64,000 bases of DNA from Shewanella aquimarina (GTDB lineage Bacteria > Pseudomonadota > Gammaproteobacteria > Enterobacterales > Shewanellaceae), in NCBI RefSeq assembly GCF_023349185.1, contig NZ_JAKIKY010000009.1, positions 143,146 to 207,145 of the forward strand. Direction: 5' to 3'. Positions 26,169 through 36,878 of the stretch are shown piece after piece. The notes below the pieces were generated by a model. The model was given only the letters and a program-made list of their open reading frames with translations, was not told the DNA's origin and ran no database searches. The position numbers and the translations under genes are program-made. The first letter of the stretch is position 1; each line of letters begins with the position of its first letter.

Positions 26169-27053
26169 ATGAAAGTTGTTATTCCTGTTGCAGGTCTTGG
26201 TACGCGCATGTTGCCTGCAACCAAAGCCATACCGAAAGAGATGTTGCCACTAGTTGATAAGCCACTCATTCAATATATTGTTAATGAGTGCGTATCAGCT
26301 GGTGTGAAAGAGATTGTATTGGTAACTCATGCGAGTAAGAATGCTATCGAGAACCATTTTGATACTTCCTATGAGCTTGAGTCTACGCTTGAGAAGCGTG
26401 TAAAGCGTCAGCTACTGGACGAGGTGCAATCAATTTGCCCCAAAGATGTGACCATCATGCACGTGCGCCAAGGCGAGGCTAAGGGACTTGGGCATGCTGT
26501 ATTGTGCGCAAAGCCATGTATTGGTAATAACCCCTTTGCGGTAGTGTTGCCCGATGTGATCTTGGACGAATATACGGCTAATCAAAAAACTGAAAATTTG
26601 GCGGCAATGATCAAGCGCTACAAAGGCACTCATGTTAGCCAGATCATGGTAGCACCAGTACCGGAAAATGAGGTGAATAAATACGGTATAGCCGATTGCA
26701 ATGGATCGGTAATAGCTCCTGGTGAGTCTGCTACGATAAAAGCTATGGTCGAAAAGCCTGCGGTCGATGAGGCGCCGTCTAATTTAGCGGTTGTAGGGCG
26801 TTACGTTTTGTCTGAAAAAATATGGGAATTACTAGCCAAAACGCCTGCAGGTGCGGGAGATGAGATCCAGCTTACTGATGCAATTGATATGCTGATTGAG
26901 TCAGACCAAGTAGAAGCATTTAACATGACTGGTCGCTCTCATGATTGTGGTGACAAACTTGGTTATATGACGGCGTTTGTGGAGTATGGATTGCGTAACG
27001 AAAAACTGGGTAGCGCCTTCCGCGCACAATTGCAAAATCTGCTAAGCCAGTAG
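26169..27053 (+). CDS. galU: UTP-glucose-1-phosphate uridylyltransferase
   Basis: 294 residues from ATG 26169 ([20 protein letters not shown]); the open frame to 26109 is not needed. Motifs: [38 protein letters not shown] and [15 protein letters not shown]. It makes UDP-glucose, the precursor for UDP-glucuronate (ugd at 28369) and UDP-galactose (galE at 43362). Expression ends at a strong terminator at 27067. Confidence 0.94.
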   Translation: MKVVIPVAGLGTRMLPATKAIPKEMLPLVDKPLIQYIVNECVSAGVKEIVLVTHASKNAIENHFDTSYELESTLEKRVKRQLLDEVQSICPKDVTIMHVRQGEAKGLGHAVLCAKPCIGNNPFAVVLPDVILDEYTANQKTENLAAMIKRYKGTHVSQIMVAPVPENEVNKYGIADCNGSVIAPGESATIKAMVEKPAVDEAPSNLAVVGRYVLSEKIWELLAKTPAGAGDEIQLTDAIDMLIESDQVEAFNMTGRSHDCGDKLGYMTAFVEYGLRNEKLGSAFRAQLQNLLSQ

Positions 27054-27066
27054 TCTCTGCTAAAAT

Positions 27067-27105
27067 AAAAATGCCCATCTTAGTATACTAAGGTGGGCAT
27101 TTTTG
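27067..27105 (+). terminator. Rho-independent terminator after galU
   Basis: ATGCCCATCTTAGTA pairs with TACTAAGGTGGGCAT (one bulge or wobble), flanked by an A-run and TTTTTGTTTT. It separates galU from the broken rmlA copy. Confidence 0.88.
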
Positions 27106-27140
27106 TTTTCTCTATTTTCATTATTTAACAGGAATCAACT

Positions 27141-28024
27141 ATGAAGGGCATCGTACTGGCTGGTGGCACTGGAACCCGTCTTTATCCAATCACCCGAGGT
27201 GTCTCTAAGCAGTTGCTGCCCGTGTATGATAAGCCAATGATCTACTATCCATTGTCTGTGCTGATGCTGGCGGGGATCCGCGATATTCTTGTTATCACTA
27301 CGCCTGAAGAAAGGCTACTATTCCAGCGTTTGTTGGGTGACGCAGTGATTTGGGCATTGCTTTATCTTACGCAGAACAACCAAAGCCTGAAGGAATAGCG
27401 CAGGCATTTATTATCGCTGAAGATTTTATTGGTGATGATTCTGTTTGTCTGATACTTGGCGACAATGTGTTTTATGGCCAGGGCTTTAGCGAAACCTTAA
27501 AGCGGACTATGTCGGCATTTAACTCAGAGAATCAAGCGGGGGCGACTATTTTTGCCTATCAAGTGGAGCAGGCCGAGCGTTTCGGTGTGGTTGCATTTGA
27601 TGCAGACTTTACGGCGGTCTCGATAGAAGAGAAACCGAGTAGCCCCAAATCAAATTGGGCGGTAACTGGGCTCTACTTCTATGATGATCAGGTCGTCGAC
27701 TTTGCTAAGCAGTTAACTCCGTCAAAGCGAGGTGAGCTTGAGATCACTGAGATTAACCAAGTCTATCTCAGGCAAGGTCAGCTTAAGGTGGAATTACTGG
27801 GACGCGGTTTCGCCTGGCTCGATACCGGCACATTCGATAGCCTACAACAGGCATCTGCCTTTGTGCAGACGATAGAGACGGTACAAGGTCTAAAAGTGGC
27901 TTGTCTTGAAGAAATCGCCTGGCGTAATGGCTGGTTAAGTGAAGTAGATATTCAGCGCCTTGCCAGGCAGATGCTTAACAATAGCTATGGCCAGTATCTC
28001 ATGTCTTTGTTGGCTAGTAAGTGA
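27141..28024 (+). pseudogene. rmlA: Second rmlA, disrupted by a one-base deletion
   Basis: The first 66 codons (27141 to about 27340) encode a normal RmlA start, [19 protein letters not shown] through FQRLLGD. The reading frame then shifts and stops at 27398. The remainder of RmlA resumes in another frame from 27344 ([17 protein letters not shown]) and runs to 28024. Comparison with the intact copy ([20 protein letters not shown]) shows that one base, probably a G of a GGC codon, is missing near 27341-27343; restoring it would give about 294 residues. No slippery heptamer was seen at the site. It is most likely a pseudogene rescued by rmlA at 20081, unless the base was lost in sequencing. Confidence 0.85.
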
Positions 28025-28368
28025 AGAGTATAGGTAAAAATTATACTGAATTAAATTGGTGAGTAGTTGTTGAAAATGGCTAGGTGGTATTCAAAGTTTA
28101 AATGAGCTTAGTGCGTATAACTATTCTCTTTAGGTGTATGTCAGCTATTTACCACACAGAGACTATTGATTATCGGTATTGACCTGTACTAATTTCACGC
28201 CTGATGTTTTTCGATAGCTAATTTTCTCTATGACGTGAAGTTTGAATAAGTTTAAGTTGCATACTATTTATACTGGCTATTAATCACTAGGTTATAATGT
28301 TTTTGCGCGGTTTTAGGCGCTAGATTAACCTGGTGTTGTATCTAGCCGTAATACTTTTAGGAAGATGA
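28025..28368. other. Intergenic region before ugd
   Basis: A 344-bp AT-rich gap without a gene. TATAAT at 28293-28298 is a likely -10 for ugd, 71 bp upstream of its ATG; no consensus -35 is at the right distance. No strong terminator follows the broken rmlA. Confidence 0.45.
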
Positions 28369-29532
28369 ATGAAGATAGTGGTTGTTGGGACTGGGTATGT
28401 TGGCTTATCGAATGCTGTCTTGCTGGCGCAGCACAATCAGGTTTGGGCGCTTGATATATCTTCACAAAGGGTGGCAATGGTTAATGCAAGACGTTCGCCT
28501 ATCGCCGATGAGCTTATTGAAGAGTACCTAGAGAGTAAAAAGTTACAGCTAACGGCCACAACCGATAAAGCTGTTTCTGTTGGTGCGGATTACGTCATTA
28601 TTGCGACGCCAACCGACTATGACCCCAAGACCAATTACTTTGATACGAGTACGGTTGATGAGGTGGTACAAGACATTATTACCTTAAATCCATCTGCCTG
28701 TATTGTTATCAAATCAACCGTGCCTGTTGGCTTTACCCGAGCCTTAAGGAAGAAATATAACTCTGCGAATATCATGTTCTCGCCCGAATTTTTAAGGGAG
28801 GGAAAAGCCTTATACGATAACCTTTATCCTTCCAGAATTGTCGTTGGCGAGCGCTCCGAACGAGCGCAGCGATTTGCTGAACTGTTTGCCCAAGCGGCGT
28901 TAAAGCCTGACATTCCATTACTCTTTACCGGGAGTACAGAAGCCGAAGCGATTAAGTTATTTGCTAATACTTATCTGGCGATGAGAGTAGCTTATTTCAA
29001 TGAGCTAGATACCTATGCCGAAAGTCATGGATTAGATCCTCGGCAGATAATAGATGGCGTGTGCCTTGACCCCAGAATCGGAGGCCACTACAACAATCCT
29101 TCATTTGGTTACGGTGGATATTGTTTACCCAAAGATACGAAACAACTCCTCGCTAATTATGATCAGGTTCCCAATAATCTTATCGCTGCCATCGTAGATG
29201 CCAATCGTACTCGCAAAGACTTTATTGCCGATGCCATCATCGCCAGGAAACCAAGGGTAGTTGGTGTGTATCGCTTGATTATGAAGGTTGGTTCCGATAA
29301 TTTCCGAGCCTCTGCCGTACAGGGGGTGATGAAGCGGATAAAGGCTAAAGGGATCGAAGTGGTGGTTTATGAACCTGTACTTGAAGAGGAGTCGTTTTTC
29401 CACTCACGGGTGATACGTGATTTAACTGAGTTTAAGGCCGTTTCCGATATTATTCTGTCCAATCGTACGGTTGAAGAACTCGCGGATGTGAGTGATAAGG
29501 TTTATACCCGAGATCTTTTTGGCAACGATTAA
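28369..29532 (+). CDS. ugd: UDP-glucose 6-dehydrogenase
   Basis: 387 residues, matching the short E. coli Ugd type (388). It has the NAD loop [24 protein letters not shown], the substrate block [16 protein letters not shown], and catalytic Cys252 in [10 protein letters not shown]. It oxidises UDP-glucose twice to UDP-glucuronate. The product feeds the epimerase 41 nt downstream. GGAAG lies before the ATG. Confidence 0.94.
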   Translation: MKIVVVGTGYVGLSNAVLLAQHNQVWALDISSQRVAMVNARRSPIADELIEEYLESKKLQLTATTDKAVSVGADYVIIATPTDYDPKTNYFDTSTVDEVVQDIITLNPSACIVIKSTVPVGFTRALRKKYNSANIMFSPEFLREGKALYDNLYPSRIVVGERSERAQRFAELFAQAALKPDIPLLFTGSTEAEAIKLFANTYLAMRVAYFNELDTYAESHGLDPRQIIDGVCLDPRIGGHYNNPSFGYGGYCLPKDTKQLLANYDQVPNNLIAAIVDANRTRKDFIADAIIARKPRVVGVYRLIMKVGSDNFRASAVQGVMKRIKAKGIEVVVYEPVLEEESFFHSRVIRDLTEFKAVSDIILSNRTVEELADVSDKVYTRDLFGND

Positions 29533-29573
29533 GCATGTCGCGTACCGTCTTTGAGCTGTGTGAGAACAATAAT

Positions 29574-30581
29574 ATGAAGTACTTGGTTACTGGTGCGGCC
29601 GGTTTTATCGGCGCTAGAGTATGTGAACGTTTATGTGAGGCTGGAGTTGACGTTCAGGGCATAGATAACCTCAATGATTATTACGATGTGAAGTTAAAGC
29701 GCGCTAGATTAGATAGGTTGGCTGGTTATCAACATTTTGCATTTAAGCGTATTGATCTGGCTGACAGGGATACCATGGCTGAGCTCTTTGCTAAAGGTGA
29801 TTTTGACCGGGTGATTCATTTAGGTGCTCAGGCCGGTGTTCGTTATTCGATTGAAAATCCATATGCGTACGCGGACAGTAACCTTATCGGTACACTTGCT
29901 GTGCTGGAGGGCTGTCGGTTACATGGTATAGAACATCTGGTTTTTGCCTCTTCCAGTTCGGTATATGGCCTTAACAAGAAGATGCCCTTTGCAACATCGG
30001 ATTCTGTCGATCATCCCGTCTCTTTCTATGCAGCGACTAAAAAAGCTAATGAAATGATGGCGCATAGTTATGCTCATCTTTACGGACTACCAACAACAGG
30101 ACTGAGATTCTTCACTGTGTACGGGCCTTGGGGGCGTCCGGATATGGCCCCCATGCTATTTGCCGACGCTATTACCTCGGGTAAGTCTATCAAGGTGTTT
30201 AACCAAGGGGACATGAGTCGGGATTTTACCTTTATTGACGATATTGTCGAAGGCATCATAAGAGTGGCAGATAAAGTGCCACAGAAGCGGATTGATTGGA
30301 GTGTCGAGCAAGGCTCACCCGCGACCAGTAGTGCCCCCTATCAGATTTATAATATAGGCAACGGTAATCCTGTGCGTCTGCTCGATTTTATCAGCGAGCT
30401 GGAAATCGCGCTTGGGCAAAAAGCGGATAAGATGATGTTGCCCATGCAAGAGGGTGATGTTCAAGCTACCTGGGCAGATACCGAGGATCTCTTTAACGCT
30501 GTGGGGTACAAGCCACAAGTGAATATACGCCAAGGGGTCAAAGCCTTTGCCGCTTGGTTTAAGGATTATTACAAAAAGTAA
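29574..30581 (+). CDS. UDP-glucuronate 4-epimerase (NAD-dependent epimerase)
   Basis: 335 residues from ATG 29574 (MKYLVTGAAGFIGARV); the frame is open to 29535 but homologues start here. Motifs: GAAGFIG, GAQAGVRYSIENPYAY (typical of uronate epimerases), SSSSVYG, the SFYAATKKAN Tyr-xxx-Lys pair, and RFFTVYGPWGRPDMAP. It should interconvert UDP-glucuronate and UDP-galacturonate, giving an acidic sugar for the polymer. It pairs with ugd. Confidence 0.88.
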   Translation: MKYLVTGAAGFIGARVCERLCEAGVDVQGIDNLNDYYDVKLKRARLDRLAGYQHFAFKRIDLADRDTMAELFAKGDFDRVIHLGAQAGVRYSIENPYAYADSNLIGTLAVLEGCRLHGIEHLVFASSSSVYGLNKKMPFATSDSVDHPVSFYAATKKANEMMAHSYAHLYGLPTTGLRFFTVYGPWGRPDMAPMLFADAITSGKSIKVFNQGDMSRDFTFIDDIVEGIIRVADKVPQKRIDWSVEQGSPATSSAPYQIYNIGNGNPVRLLDFISELEIALGQKADKMMLPMQEGDVQATWADTEDLFNAVGYKPQVNIRQGVKAFAAWFKDYYKK

Positions 30582-30757
30582 GTGCAACGGCTGATTGGGA
30601 CAAGGATTAACACGCTTGGTTTTGGGCGAGTGGTATGCGTGACTAGCATTCTAAGAGATTAAGAACAAATCACTAGCTTCATAGAGTGATGGAGAAAACT
30701 CGGGTAAGGGAGTAGACTGGTTGGCCTGTGTTATGTCTAGTCTAGTGGAACTCGCCA

Positions 30758-31501
30758 ATGAAGTTTTTTGTTGATGTTCATGCTCATACCATAGCTTCTA
30801 CTCATGCCTATAGTACGGTTCATGATTACCTTGCCATTGCGAGAGAGAAGGGCATTAAGCTGTTTGCCATTACCGATCATGGACCAGACATGGCCGACGC
30901 ACCTCATTTTTGGCATTTCGTTAACATGTGCGTCTTGCCTCGGATCGTTAATGGTGTCGGTGTACTTAGAGGCATAGAAGCCAATATCAAGAATGAGAAT
31001 GGCGATATTGATTTCTTCGGCGATTATCTGCAGACGCTGGATATCGTGTTGGCTGGTTTTCATGAGCCTGTTTTTCCGCCATCGACTCAAGCTGCGCATA
31101 CTGAGGCTCTCGTTAATTGCATTGAAAGTGGCAATGTCGATATCATCAGTCATCCTGGCAATCCTGCTTATCCCATCGACATTAAGCGTGTCGCAGAAGC
31201 GGCCGCAGCCCATAATGTTGCCCTTGAGATAAATAACTCCTCATTTTTGACCTCGCGGCAAGGCAGCCTGAAAAACTGTACGGCAATTGCTCGTGCAGTA
31301 AAAGAGGCTGGAGGCTATTTGGTCTTGGGATCAGACTCACACGTTGCCTTTAGCCTAGGCGGCTTTGATAAAGCGATTGAGTTAATTCAAGAGGTTGAAT
31401 TCCCTATTGAGCGGATCCTGAATCATAGTCCCAAAGCCCTGCTGGAGTTCTTAACGTCAAGGGGCCATAAAGGGTTGGATGAGTATGCGAGCATTGTTTA
31501 A
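30758..31501 (+). CDS. PHP-family phosphatase, YcdX-like
   Basis: 247 residues, the size of E. coli YcdX (245). The PHP metal ligands are all present: HAH (8 and 10), TDHGP, GIEAN, HEP in [15 protein letters not shown] and GSDSH. The family forms a trinuclear-metal phosphoesterase. Substrate is unknown; it lies 176 bp beyond the epimerase and may be the last gene of the locus or an independent gene. Confidence 0.83.
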   Translation: MKFFVDVHAHTIASTHAYSTVHDYLAIAREKGIKLFAITDHGPDMADAPHFWHFVNMCVLPRIVNGVGVLRGIEANIKNENGDIDFFGDYLQTLDIVLAGFHEPVFPPSTQAAHTEALVNCIESGNVDIISHPGNPAYPIDIKRVAEAAAAHNVALEINNSSFLTSRQGSLKNCTAIARAVKEAGGYLVLGSDSHVAFSLGGFDKAIELIQEVEFPIERILNHSPKALLEFLTSRGHKGLDEYASIV

Positions 31502-31865
31502 GGGGCGATGTTTCAATCATGAGGAAAAGTCTCGAATGAGTAAAACAGCAGTTGAACGATTGCTCATGTTTAAGTGAGGCTGCCGACCCTCGACCCTCGA
31601 CCCTCGACCCTCGACCCTCATTCCTTAATTTTCAATCTCCAAGCATCTCGACTTCTATTCCATCTTCTCTTCGATTACTTGTTATTTCTTTTTGATATAA
31701 ATAAATTAATATTTATAACTTCTAAAACGACTCCGTGCTGGTATTATCCTGTTTAGGCCGATTTTTGGTTAACCATGCTTAGATTTTATGTTGAATGAAA
31801 TGTAGAGTAGGTTGGCGTGTTGGTTAATAGCAATTTGATAACATTGGAATAAAACGGAAAACCCT
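31502..31865. other. Intergenic region before cysD, with tandem repeat
   Basis: A 364-bp gap. It holds the CGACCCT repeat at 31584-31618, then AT-rich DNA with the cysD promoter region. A 60-codon frame at 31574-31756 runs through the repeat and is low complexity, not called. Confidence 0.5.
31584..31618. repeat. 7-bp tandem repeat CGACCCT, five perfect copies
   Basis: Five head-to-tail CGACCCT units fill 31584-31618, followed by a partial CA. The array is non-coding and lies at the boundary between the polysaccharide locus and the sulfate-assimilation genes. Confidence 0.95.
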
Positions 31866-32771
31866 ATGTCTACACAGCAAACCCATCTTAAACAACTCGA
31901 GGCTGAATCGATTCAGATCATGCGGGAAGTTGCCGCAGAGTTTGAAAACCCTGTGATGCTCTATTCCGTGGGTAAAGACTCTTCTGTGTTGCTACACCTG
32001 GCGCGCAAGGCCTTTTATCCTGGCAAAATTCCGTTTCCTTTACTGCATGTCGATACCAACTGGAAGTTCAGGGAGATGATTGAATTTCGCGATCGCATGG
32101 CAAAGCAGTACGGTTTTGATCTCATAGTGCATAAAAACCCCCGTGGCCTGGAGATGAATATCTCGCCCTTTACCCACGGCAGTGCCAAACATACGGATAT
32201 CATGAAGACCGAAGGGCTTAAGCAAGCCCTCGATATGCACGGCTTCGATGCCGCTTTTGGTGGCGCGCGCCGCGATGAAGAGAAATCTCGTGCTAAGGAG
32301 CGGGTCTACTCGTTTCGTGACAGCAAGCACCGCTGGAATCCTAAGAACCAGCGCCCGGAGCTGTGGAATATCTACAACGGTAAGGTCGACAAGGGCGAGA
32401 GTATCCGTGTATTCCCGCTGTCTAACTGGACCGAGCTGGACATCTGGCAATATATCTATTTGGAGAATATTGAGATCCCATCGCTTTATCTTGCCGAGCC
32501 GCGTCCTGTGGTGAAGCGCGATGGGACGTTAATCATGGTCGACGATGATCGCATGGAGCTTGAACCCGGTGAAACCGCAGAACATAAGATGGTGCGTTTT
32601 AGAACCTTGGGCTGTTATCCGCTGACCGGCGCCGTCGAATCTCAGGCGACAACCCTGCCGGAAATTATTCAAGAGATGCTGCTTTGTACCACCTCAGAGC
32701 GACAGGGGCGGGTGATCGATAACGACTCCGCCGGCTCGATGGAAAAGAAGAAGATGGAAGGTTACTTCTAA
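31866..32771 (+). CDS. cysD: Sulfate adenylyltransferase subunit 2 (ATP sulfurylase)
   Basis: 301 residues (E. coli CysD 302). The PP-loop reads [29 protein letters not shown] and [13 protein letters not shown] are conserved. With CysN it makes adenosine phosphosulfate from ATP and sulfate. It begins the cysD-cysN-transporter-cysC run of same-strand genes. Confidence 0.96.
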   Translation: MSTQQTHLKQLEAESIQIMREVAAEFENPVMLYSVGKDSSVLLHLARKAFYPGKIPFPLLHVDTNWKFREMIEFRDRMAKQYGFDLIVHKNPRGLEMNISPFTHGSAKHTDIMKTEGLKQALDMHGFDAAFGGARRDEEKSRAKERVYSFRDSKHRWNPKNQRPELWNIYNGKVDKGESIRVFPLSNWTELDIWQYIYLENIEIPSLYLAEPRPVVKRDGTLIMVDDDRMELEPGETAEHKMVRFRTLGCYPLTGAVESQATTLPEIIQEMLLCTTSERQGRVIDNDSAGSMEKKKMEGYF

Positions 32772-32846
32772 CTCAAGGCTTTGAGGTTTTAAGCACCCAC
32801 GGCCCATAGGCCAGGTACGCAGCAGATAACGAATACGAGAAACACC

Positions 32847-34256
32847 ATGACTACTGAAAACACATTATTGCAGACTGACATTGAAGGTTACCTAAAGCTT
32901 CACGAAAACAAAGATATGTTGCGTATCTTGACCTGTGGCAGCGTGGACGATGGTAAGTCGACCCTGATCGGACGCTTGTTGTTCGATAGCAAGATGATCT
33001 TCGAAGATCAGATGGCGGCCATTGAGAAAGATTCTAAGCGTTTTAACACCACAGATGAGGCTTTTGACTTGGCCTTGCTGGTTGATGGTTTGCAGTCAGA
33101 ACGAGAGCAGGGGATCACTATCGATGTGGCCTACCGCTATTTTGCCACCGAGCAGCGTAAATTCATCATTGCCGACACCCCAGGCCACGAGCAGTATACC
33201 CGCAACATGGCTACAGGCGCCTCAACCTCTGATCTGGCGATTATTCTGATCGACGCCCGTCACGGGGTGCAGGTACAGACCCGTCGTCACAGCTATATCT
33301 GCTCACAGCTTGGCATTAAGCATGTGATCATTGCCATCAATAAGATGGACGCCGTCGGCTATGACCAGGGTATCTATCAGGGGATCAAGAAGGCTTATCG
33401 TGAGTTTGCCAAAGATCTCGCCTTTACCGACGTGCGCTTTGTGCCGATCTCGGCGCTTAAGGGCGACAACGTGGTGAACGAAAGCGAGAACATGACCTGG
33501 TACCCGGGCTCAACGCTGATCAAACTGCTCAATACAGTTTCTGTGGAGCAGGACAGAAGCGAGTCATTCCGTTTCCAGGTGCAATATGTCAATCGTCCAA
33601 ACCTCGACTTTAGAGGCTTCTGCGGCACGGTTGCGTCGGGTGAGATCCGTGTCGGCGATACGATTGCCGCCTTGCCATCAGGTAAAGAGAGCCGCATCAA
33701 GTCTATCGTCACCTTCGATGGTGAGCTTGAAAAAGCGGTGGCGGGGCAGGCAGTAACCCTTACGCTCACCGATGAGATAGATATCAGCCGCGGTGACATG
33801 TTGGTGCGTCCTCACGATAAACCCAATTCGACCACTCATTTTGAGGCCGATGTGGTGTGGATGACTGAAGAACCCTTGTGTGTCGACCGAGAGTATGCGC
33901 TCAAGTTAGGCAGCAAGGCGGTATACGGTTATGCCGATGCCATCAATTACAAGGTGGATATCAATCACCTGACCCAGCATAGTACCCAGCAACTGGCGCT
34001 GAACGAGATGGGTAACTGTCACTTCTCGGTCACCGAGCCTGTGCAGTTTGATGCCTACGACGACAATCGTGCAACGGGCGCCTTTATCATCATCGACAGG
34101 CTCACCAATGTGACTGTGGGCGCGGGGATGATCCGCAAGGCGATCGATGCAGGCAAGGGCAAGCAACGTGAGATCTCCGCCTTCGAGCTTGAGATGAACG
34201 CCTTAGTGCGTAAGCATTTCCCGCACTGGGGTGTTAAGGATATCTCCAAGGCATAA
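32847..34256 (+). CDS. cysN: Sulfate adenylyltransferase subunit 1 (GTPase)
   Basis: 469 residues (E. coli CysN 475). It is an EF-Tu-like GTPase: [12 protein letters not shown] (P-loop), [15 protein letters not shown] hydrolysis drives the CysD reaction. It follows cysD by 75 nt. No fused CysC kinase domain is present; cysC is separate at 36112. Confidence 0.96.
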   Translation: MTTENTLLQTDIEGYLKLHENKDMLRILTCGSVDDGKSTLIGRLLFDSKMIFEDQMAAIEKDSKRFNTTDEAFDLALLVDGLQSEREQGITIDVAYRYFATEQRKFIIADTPGHEQYTRNMATGASTSDLAIILIDARHGVQVQTRRHSYICSQLGIKHVIIAINKMDAVGYDQGIYQGIKKAYREFAKDLAFTDVRFVPISALKGDNVVNESENMTWYPGSTLIKLLNTVSVEQDRSESFRFQVQYVNRPNLDFRGFCGTVASGEIRVGDTIAALPSGKESRIKSIVTFDGELEKAVAGQAVTLTLTDEIDISRGDMLVRPHDKPNSTTHFEADVVWMTEEPLCVDREYALKLGSKAVYGYADAINYKVDINHLTQHSTQQLALNEMGNCHFSVTEPVQFDAYDDNRATGAFIIIDRLTNVTVGAGMIRKAIDAGKGKQREISAFELEMNALVRKHFPHWGVKDISKA

Positions 34257-34321
34257 GCGAATCTAAACCGATGCTGCTCGCATTAGCGCAGCAGCATGAT
34301 GCCGGATCAAGATAGGATACT

Positions 34322-36049
34322 ATGACATTTAACGCTTATCTCACCATTGCCATCTTTGTCGCGACTATCGCGGGCTTGGTGCGTTTTCAAAACCGGCCGG
34401 CGCTGGTATTTGGCGTGACCCTGCTGGTGTTGGTGGCGTTTAACCTGGTGACTAAAGAGCAGCTACTCTCCAGCATGTCGAATCCGGGTTTGGTCACCTT
34501 GGTGCTCTTGATCCTCTGCTCTTTTGCGCTGGAGAAGACCCGGCTATTGCGGGTCATCGCCTCTAAGGTGATTGTGAGCGGTTATCGCACCACCTGGCTG
34601 CGTCTGTTTGGCATGACGGCGCTGAGCTCTGCCTTGCTCAACAATACAGCTGTGGTGGCCACCTTGTTGTCGCCGATCCGTAATAACCCCCATCATGTAG
34701 CAAGTAAGTTATTACTACCGCTTTCTTATGCGGCAATTCTGGGGGGCACACTGACCCTGGTCGGTACCTCGACCAACTTAATCGTCAACAGTATGGTGAT
34801 TGATGCATCAGGTCAGTCGCTCTCTTTCTTCTCTTTTACAGCCATAGGAGCCTTGCTGGTTGTGGGCTGCGGCCTGGTACTGCGTTTGGTGTCACGCTGG
34901 CTGCCCGATATCGCCCACCAGGAGACCTGCTCTAAAGGTTATTTCATCGATGCCAAGGTGGTCGAGGGCTCAGAGCTCATCGGCCGCTCGGTAGAAGATA
35001 ATGGCCTGAGACATCTCGAATCGCTGTTCTTAGTTGAGGTGGTGCGAAACGGGCGCCTTATCAGTCCGGTCACGCCCACCGAGGTACTGCAACTCGACGA
35101 CAGACTAATCTTCAGCGGCGATATCACTAAGGTGATGCAGCTCAGCCAGTTCTCAGGCCTTGAGATGTTTGCCGAAAAAAATGGTCTGCTCGACACTAAC
35201 CTCACCGAAGTGGTGGTGAAACAGGAAAGTGTGCTGGTGGGCAAGACCATGAAGAAGGCAGGCTTTCGCGCCCTGTTTGACGCCGCTGCGGTGGCCATTC
35301 GCCGTGATGGCGAAGAGATCTCCGGTAAGCTCGGTGAGGTGCAGATTAAAGCCGGTGACTTTTTAGTGCTGGCGGTCGGTAAGGACTTCCTTACCCGCCA
35401 CAACATCAGCAAGAACTTTATCGTGATCAGTGGTGTTGAGCCCGAGACACGTATCAACGGCAAGAAGGCCTGGATCTCCATCGGCGGTTTCGTGCTCACA
35501 CTCGTCCTGGCCGCCACCGGTGTGGTGGAGATGCTGCAGGGGATGCTGCTATTACTGGGTGTGTTGATCTTCAGCCAGTGCCTCAATGTTAACGAGGTGG
35601 TGCGCCGTTTCCCGGTGGATATCTGGCTGGTGGTCGCCTCGGCCATCTTACTCTCTCATGCCCTGGTCAATAGCGGGGTGGCAGAGATGGTTGCCAATTG
35701 GGTGGAGGGCACTGCGGACAAACAGCATCTGATGTTGGCCCTGCTGCTGGTTTATTTGGCGACTTGGCTGATGACGGAGCTTATTACCAATAACGCCGCC
35801 GCGGCGCTGATGTTTCCCATCGCCTACAGCATTGCCCTGGGCTTCGGGGTCGATTTCCTGCCATTTGTGATGACGGTTGCTTTTGCCGCCAGTGGCAGCT
35901 TCATCAGCCCCTATGGCTATCAGACCAACCTCATGGTGTATAACGCAGGTCGCTATCGCCTGATGGATTTTGTTAAGGTGGGCGTGCCCGTGAGCCTGAC
36001 CTATGGTGCCATCGTCTTGCTGGCCGTACCTGTGTTCTTCCCGTTTTAG
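34322..36049 (+). CDS. SLC13/DASS-type transporter with two RCK_C (TrkA-C) domains, probable sulfate importer
   Basis: 575 residues. Two hydrophobic halves flank a soluble middle region (about 205-380) with two TrkA-C/RCK_C repeats (IGRSVEDNGLRHLESLFLVE; VGKTMKKAGFRALFDAAAVA). The family loops NNTAVVATLL and TNNAAAALMFPIAY are visible, plus GTSTNLIVN. Its place between cysN and cysC argues for sulfate (or another oxyanion) uptake, as in similar gene strings. GGATA precedes the ATG. Confidence 0.85.
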   Translation: MTFNAYLTIAIFVATIAGLVRFQNRPALVFGVTLLVLVAFNLVTKEQLLSSMSNPGLVTLVLLILCSFALEKTRLLRVIASKVIVSGYRTTWLRLFGMTALSSALLNNTAVVATLLSPIRNNPHHVASKLLLPLSYAAILGGTLTLVGTSTNLIVNSMVIDASGQSLSFFSFTAIGALLVVGCGLVLRLVSRWLPDIAHQETCSKGYFIDAKVVEGSELIGRSVEDNGLRHLESLFLVEVVRNGRLISPVTPTEVLQLDDRLIFSGDITKVMQLSQFSGLEMFAEKNGLLDTNLTEVVVKQESVLVGKTMKKAGFRALFDAAAVAIRRDGEEISGKLGEVQIKAGDFLVLAVGKDFLTRHNISKNFIVISGVEPETRINGKKAWISIGGFVLTLVLAATGVVEMLQGMLLLLGVLIFSQCLNVNEVVRRFPVDIWLVVASAILLSHALVNSGVAEMVANWVEGTADKQHLMLALLLVYLATWLMTELITNNAAAALMFPIAYSIALGFGVDFLPFVMTVAFAASGSFISPYGYQTNLMVYNAGRYRLMDFVKVGVPVSLTYGAIVLLAVPVFFPF

Positions 36050-36111
36050 GCGATAGATGAGATACCTCATCTATGCCAATTGTTTTGCTGTTAACCTGTT
36101 AAGGAAAGCCG

Positions 36112-36747
36112 ATGTCCCCCTATAATACTGTCGATGTTCATGTTAAATCTAGCGATGTTCAGTGGCATCAGGCCAGCGTATCTCATGAGGAGCGTGAGCA
36201 GGCCAACGGCCATCAGGGGGCCGTGCTCTGGTTTACCGGCCTGAGTGGTTCAGGCAAGTCGACTGTGGCTAATGCGGTCGATCGTCTGCTGCATGACAAG
36301 GGCTGTAAGACCTATGTGCTCGATGGCGATAATGTGCGCCATGGGCTCAATGGCGATCTCGGGTTTTCCGATGAGGACAGGGTAGAGAACATTCGCCGTA
36401 TCGGCGAGGTGGCCAAGTTGTTTGTCGATGCCGGGACTCTGGTGTCGACCGCCTTCATCTCGCCATTTGCCGCCGATCGTCAGCTGGTGAGAGATCTCTT
36501 GTCAGCTCATCAGTTTGTCGAGGTTTTTATCGATACGCCGCTGGCGGTGTGCGAGCAGCGCGATCCCAAGGGGCTCTACAAGAAGGCGCGCGCCGGAGAG
36601 ATAAAACATTTCACCGGCATAGATTCGGCCTATGAGGCGCCAATGAGCCCAGAGGTGCACGTCAAGACCGCCGAGCAGTCTGTGGAGCAGTGCGCGCAGC
36701 AGGTGGTGGACTATCTCGCTCAGCAGGGGATATTGTCTATCGCCTAA
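36112..36747 (+). CDS. cysC: Adenylylsulfate kinase
   Basis: 211 residues. The Walker A motif is [25 protein letters not shown] and [13 protein letters not shown] are characteristic. It phosphorylates APS to PAPS. The ATG follows AAGGAAAG. It ends the cys gene run; a strong hairpin follows at 36799. Confidence 0.96.
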   Translation: MSPYNTVDVHVKSSDVQWHQASVSHEEREQANGHQGAVLWFTGLSGSGKSTVANAVDRLLHDKGCKTYVLDGDNVRHGLNGDLGFSDEDRVENIRRIGEVAKLFVDAGTLVSTAFISPFAADRQLVRDLLSAHQFVEVFIDTPLAVCEQRDPKGLYKKARAGEIKHFTGIDSAYEAPMSPEVHVKTAEQSVEQCAQQVVDYLAQQGILSIA

Positions 36748-36798
36748 GTCTTTGGGGCGGCGATGCAATAAGCCTGGCGCTTGTGTCATCCAATCTTA

Positions 36799-36826
36799 TA
36801 TGGCGCCGAAGCTACTCGGCGCCATA
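36799..36826. terminator. Probable bidirectional terminator between cysC and wzi
   Basis: TATGGCGCCGA and TCGGCGCCATA form an 11-bp perfect stem with a 6-nt loop. It lies between convergent genes. The adjacent T-runs are weak, so termination strength is uncertain. Confidence 0.6.
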
Positions 36827-36878
36827 ATCATCGACTCTTTTCCCCTATCCAAGCCCTTGCATTAACATAATTTTCGGT

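Noticed and set aside
27341..27400. Programmed frameshift in the second rmlA
   Set aside because: No slippery heptamer or downstream structure was seen, and comparison with the intact copy shows a simple one-base loss.
31574..31756. 60-codon frame over the CGACCCT repeat
   Set aside because: Low-complexity translation of the heptamer repeat followed by hydrophobic AT-rich sequence; not gene-like.
34939..35646. Long antisense frame (235 codons) in the SLC13 transporter gene
   Set aside because: It is a Ser/Thr-rich mirror of a real, well-conserved gene on the other strand and has no family features.
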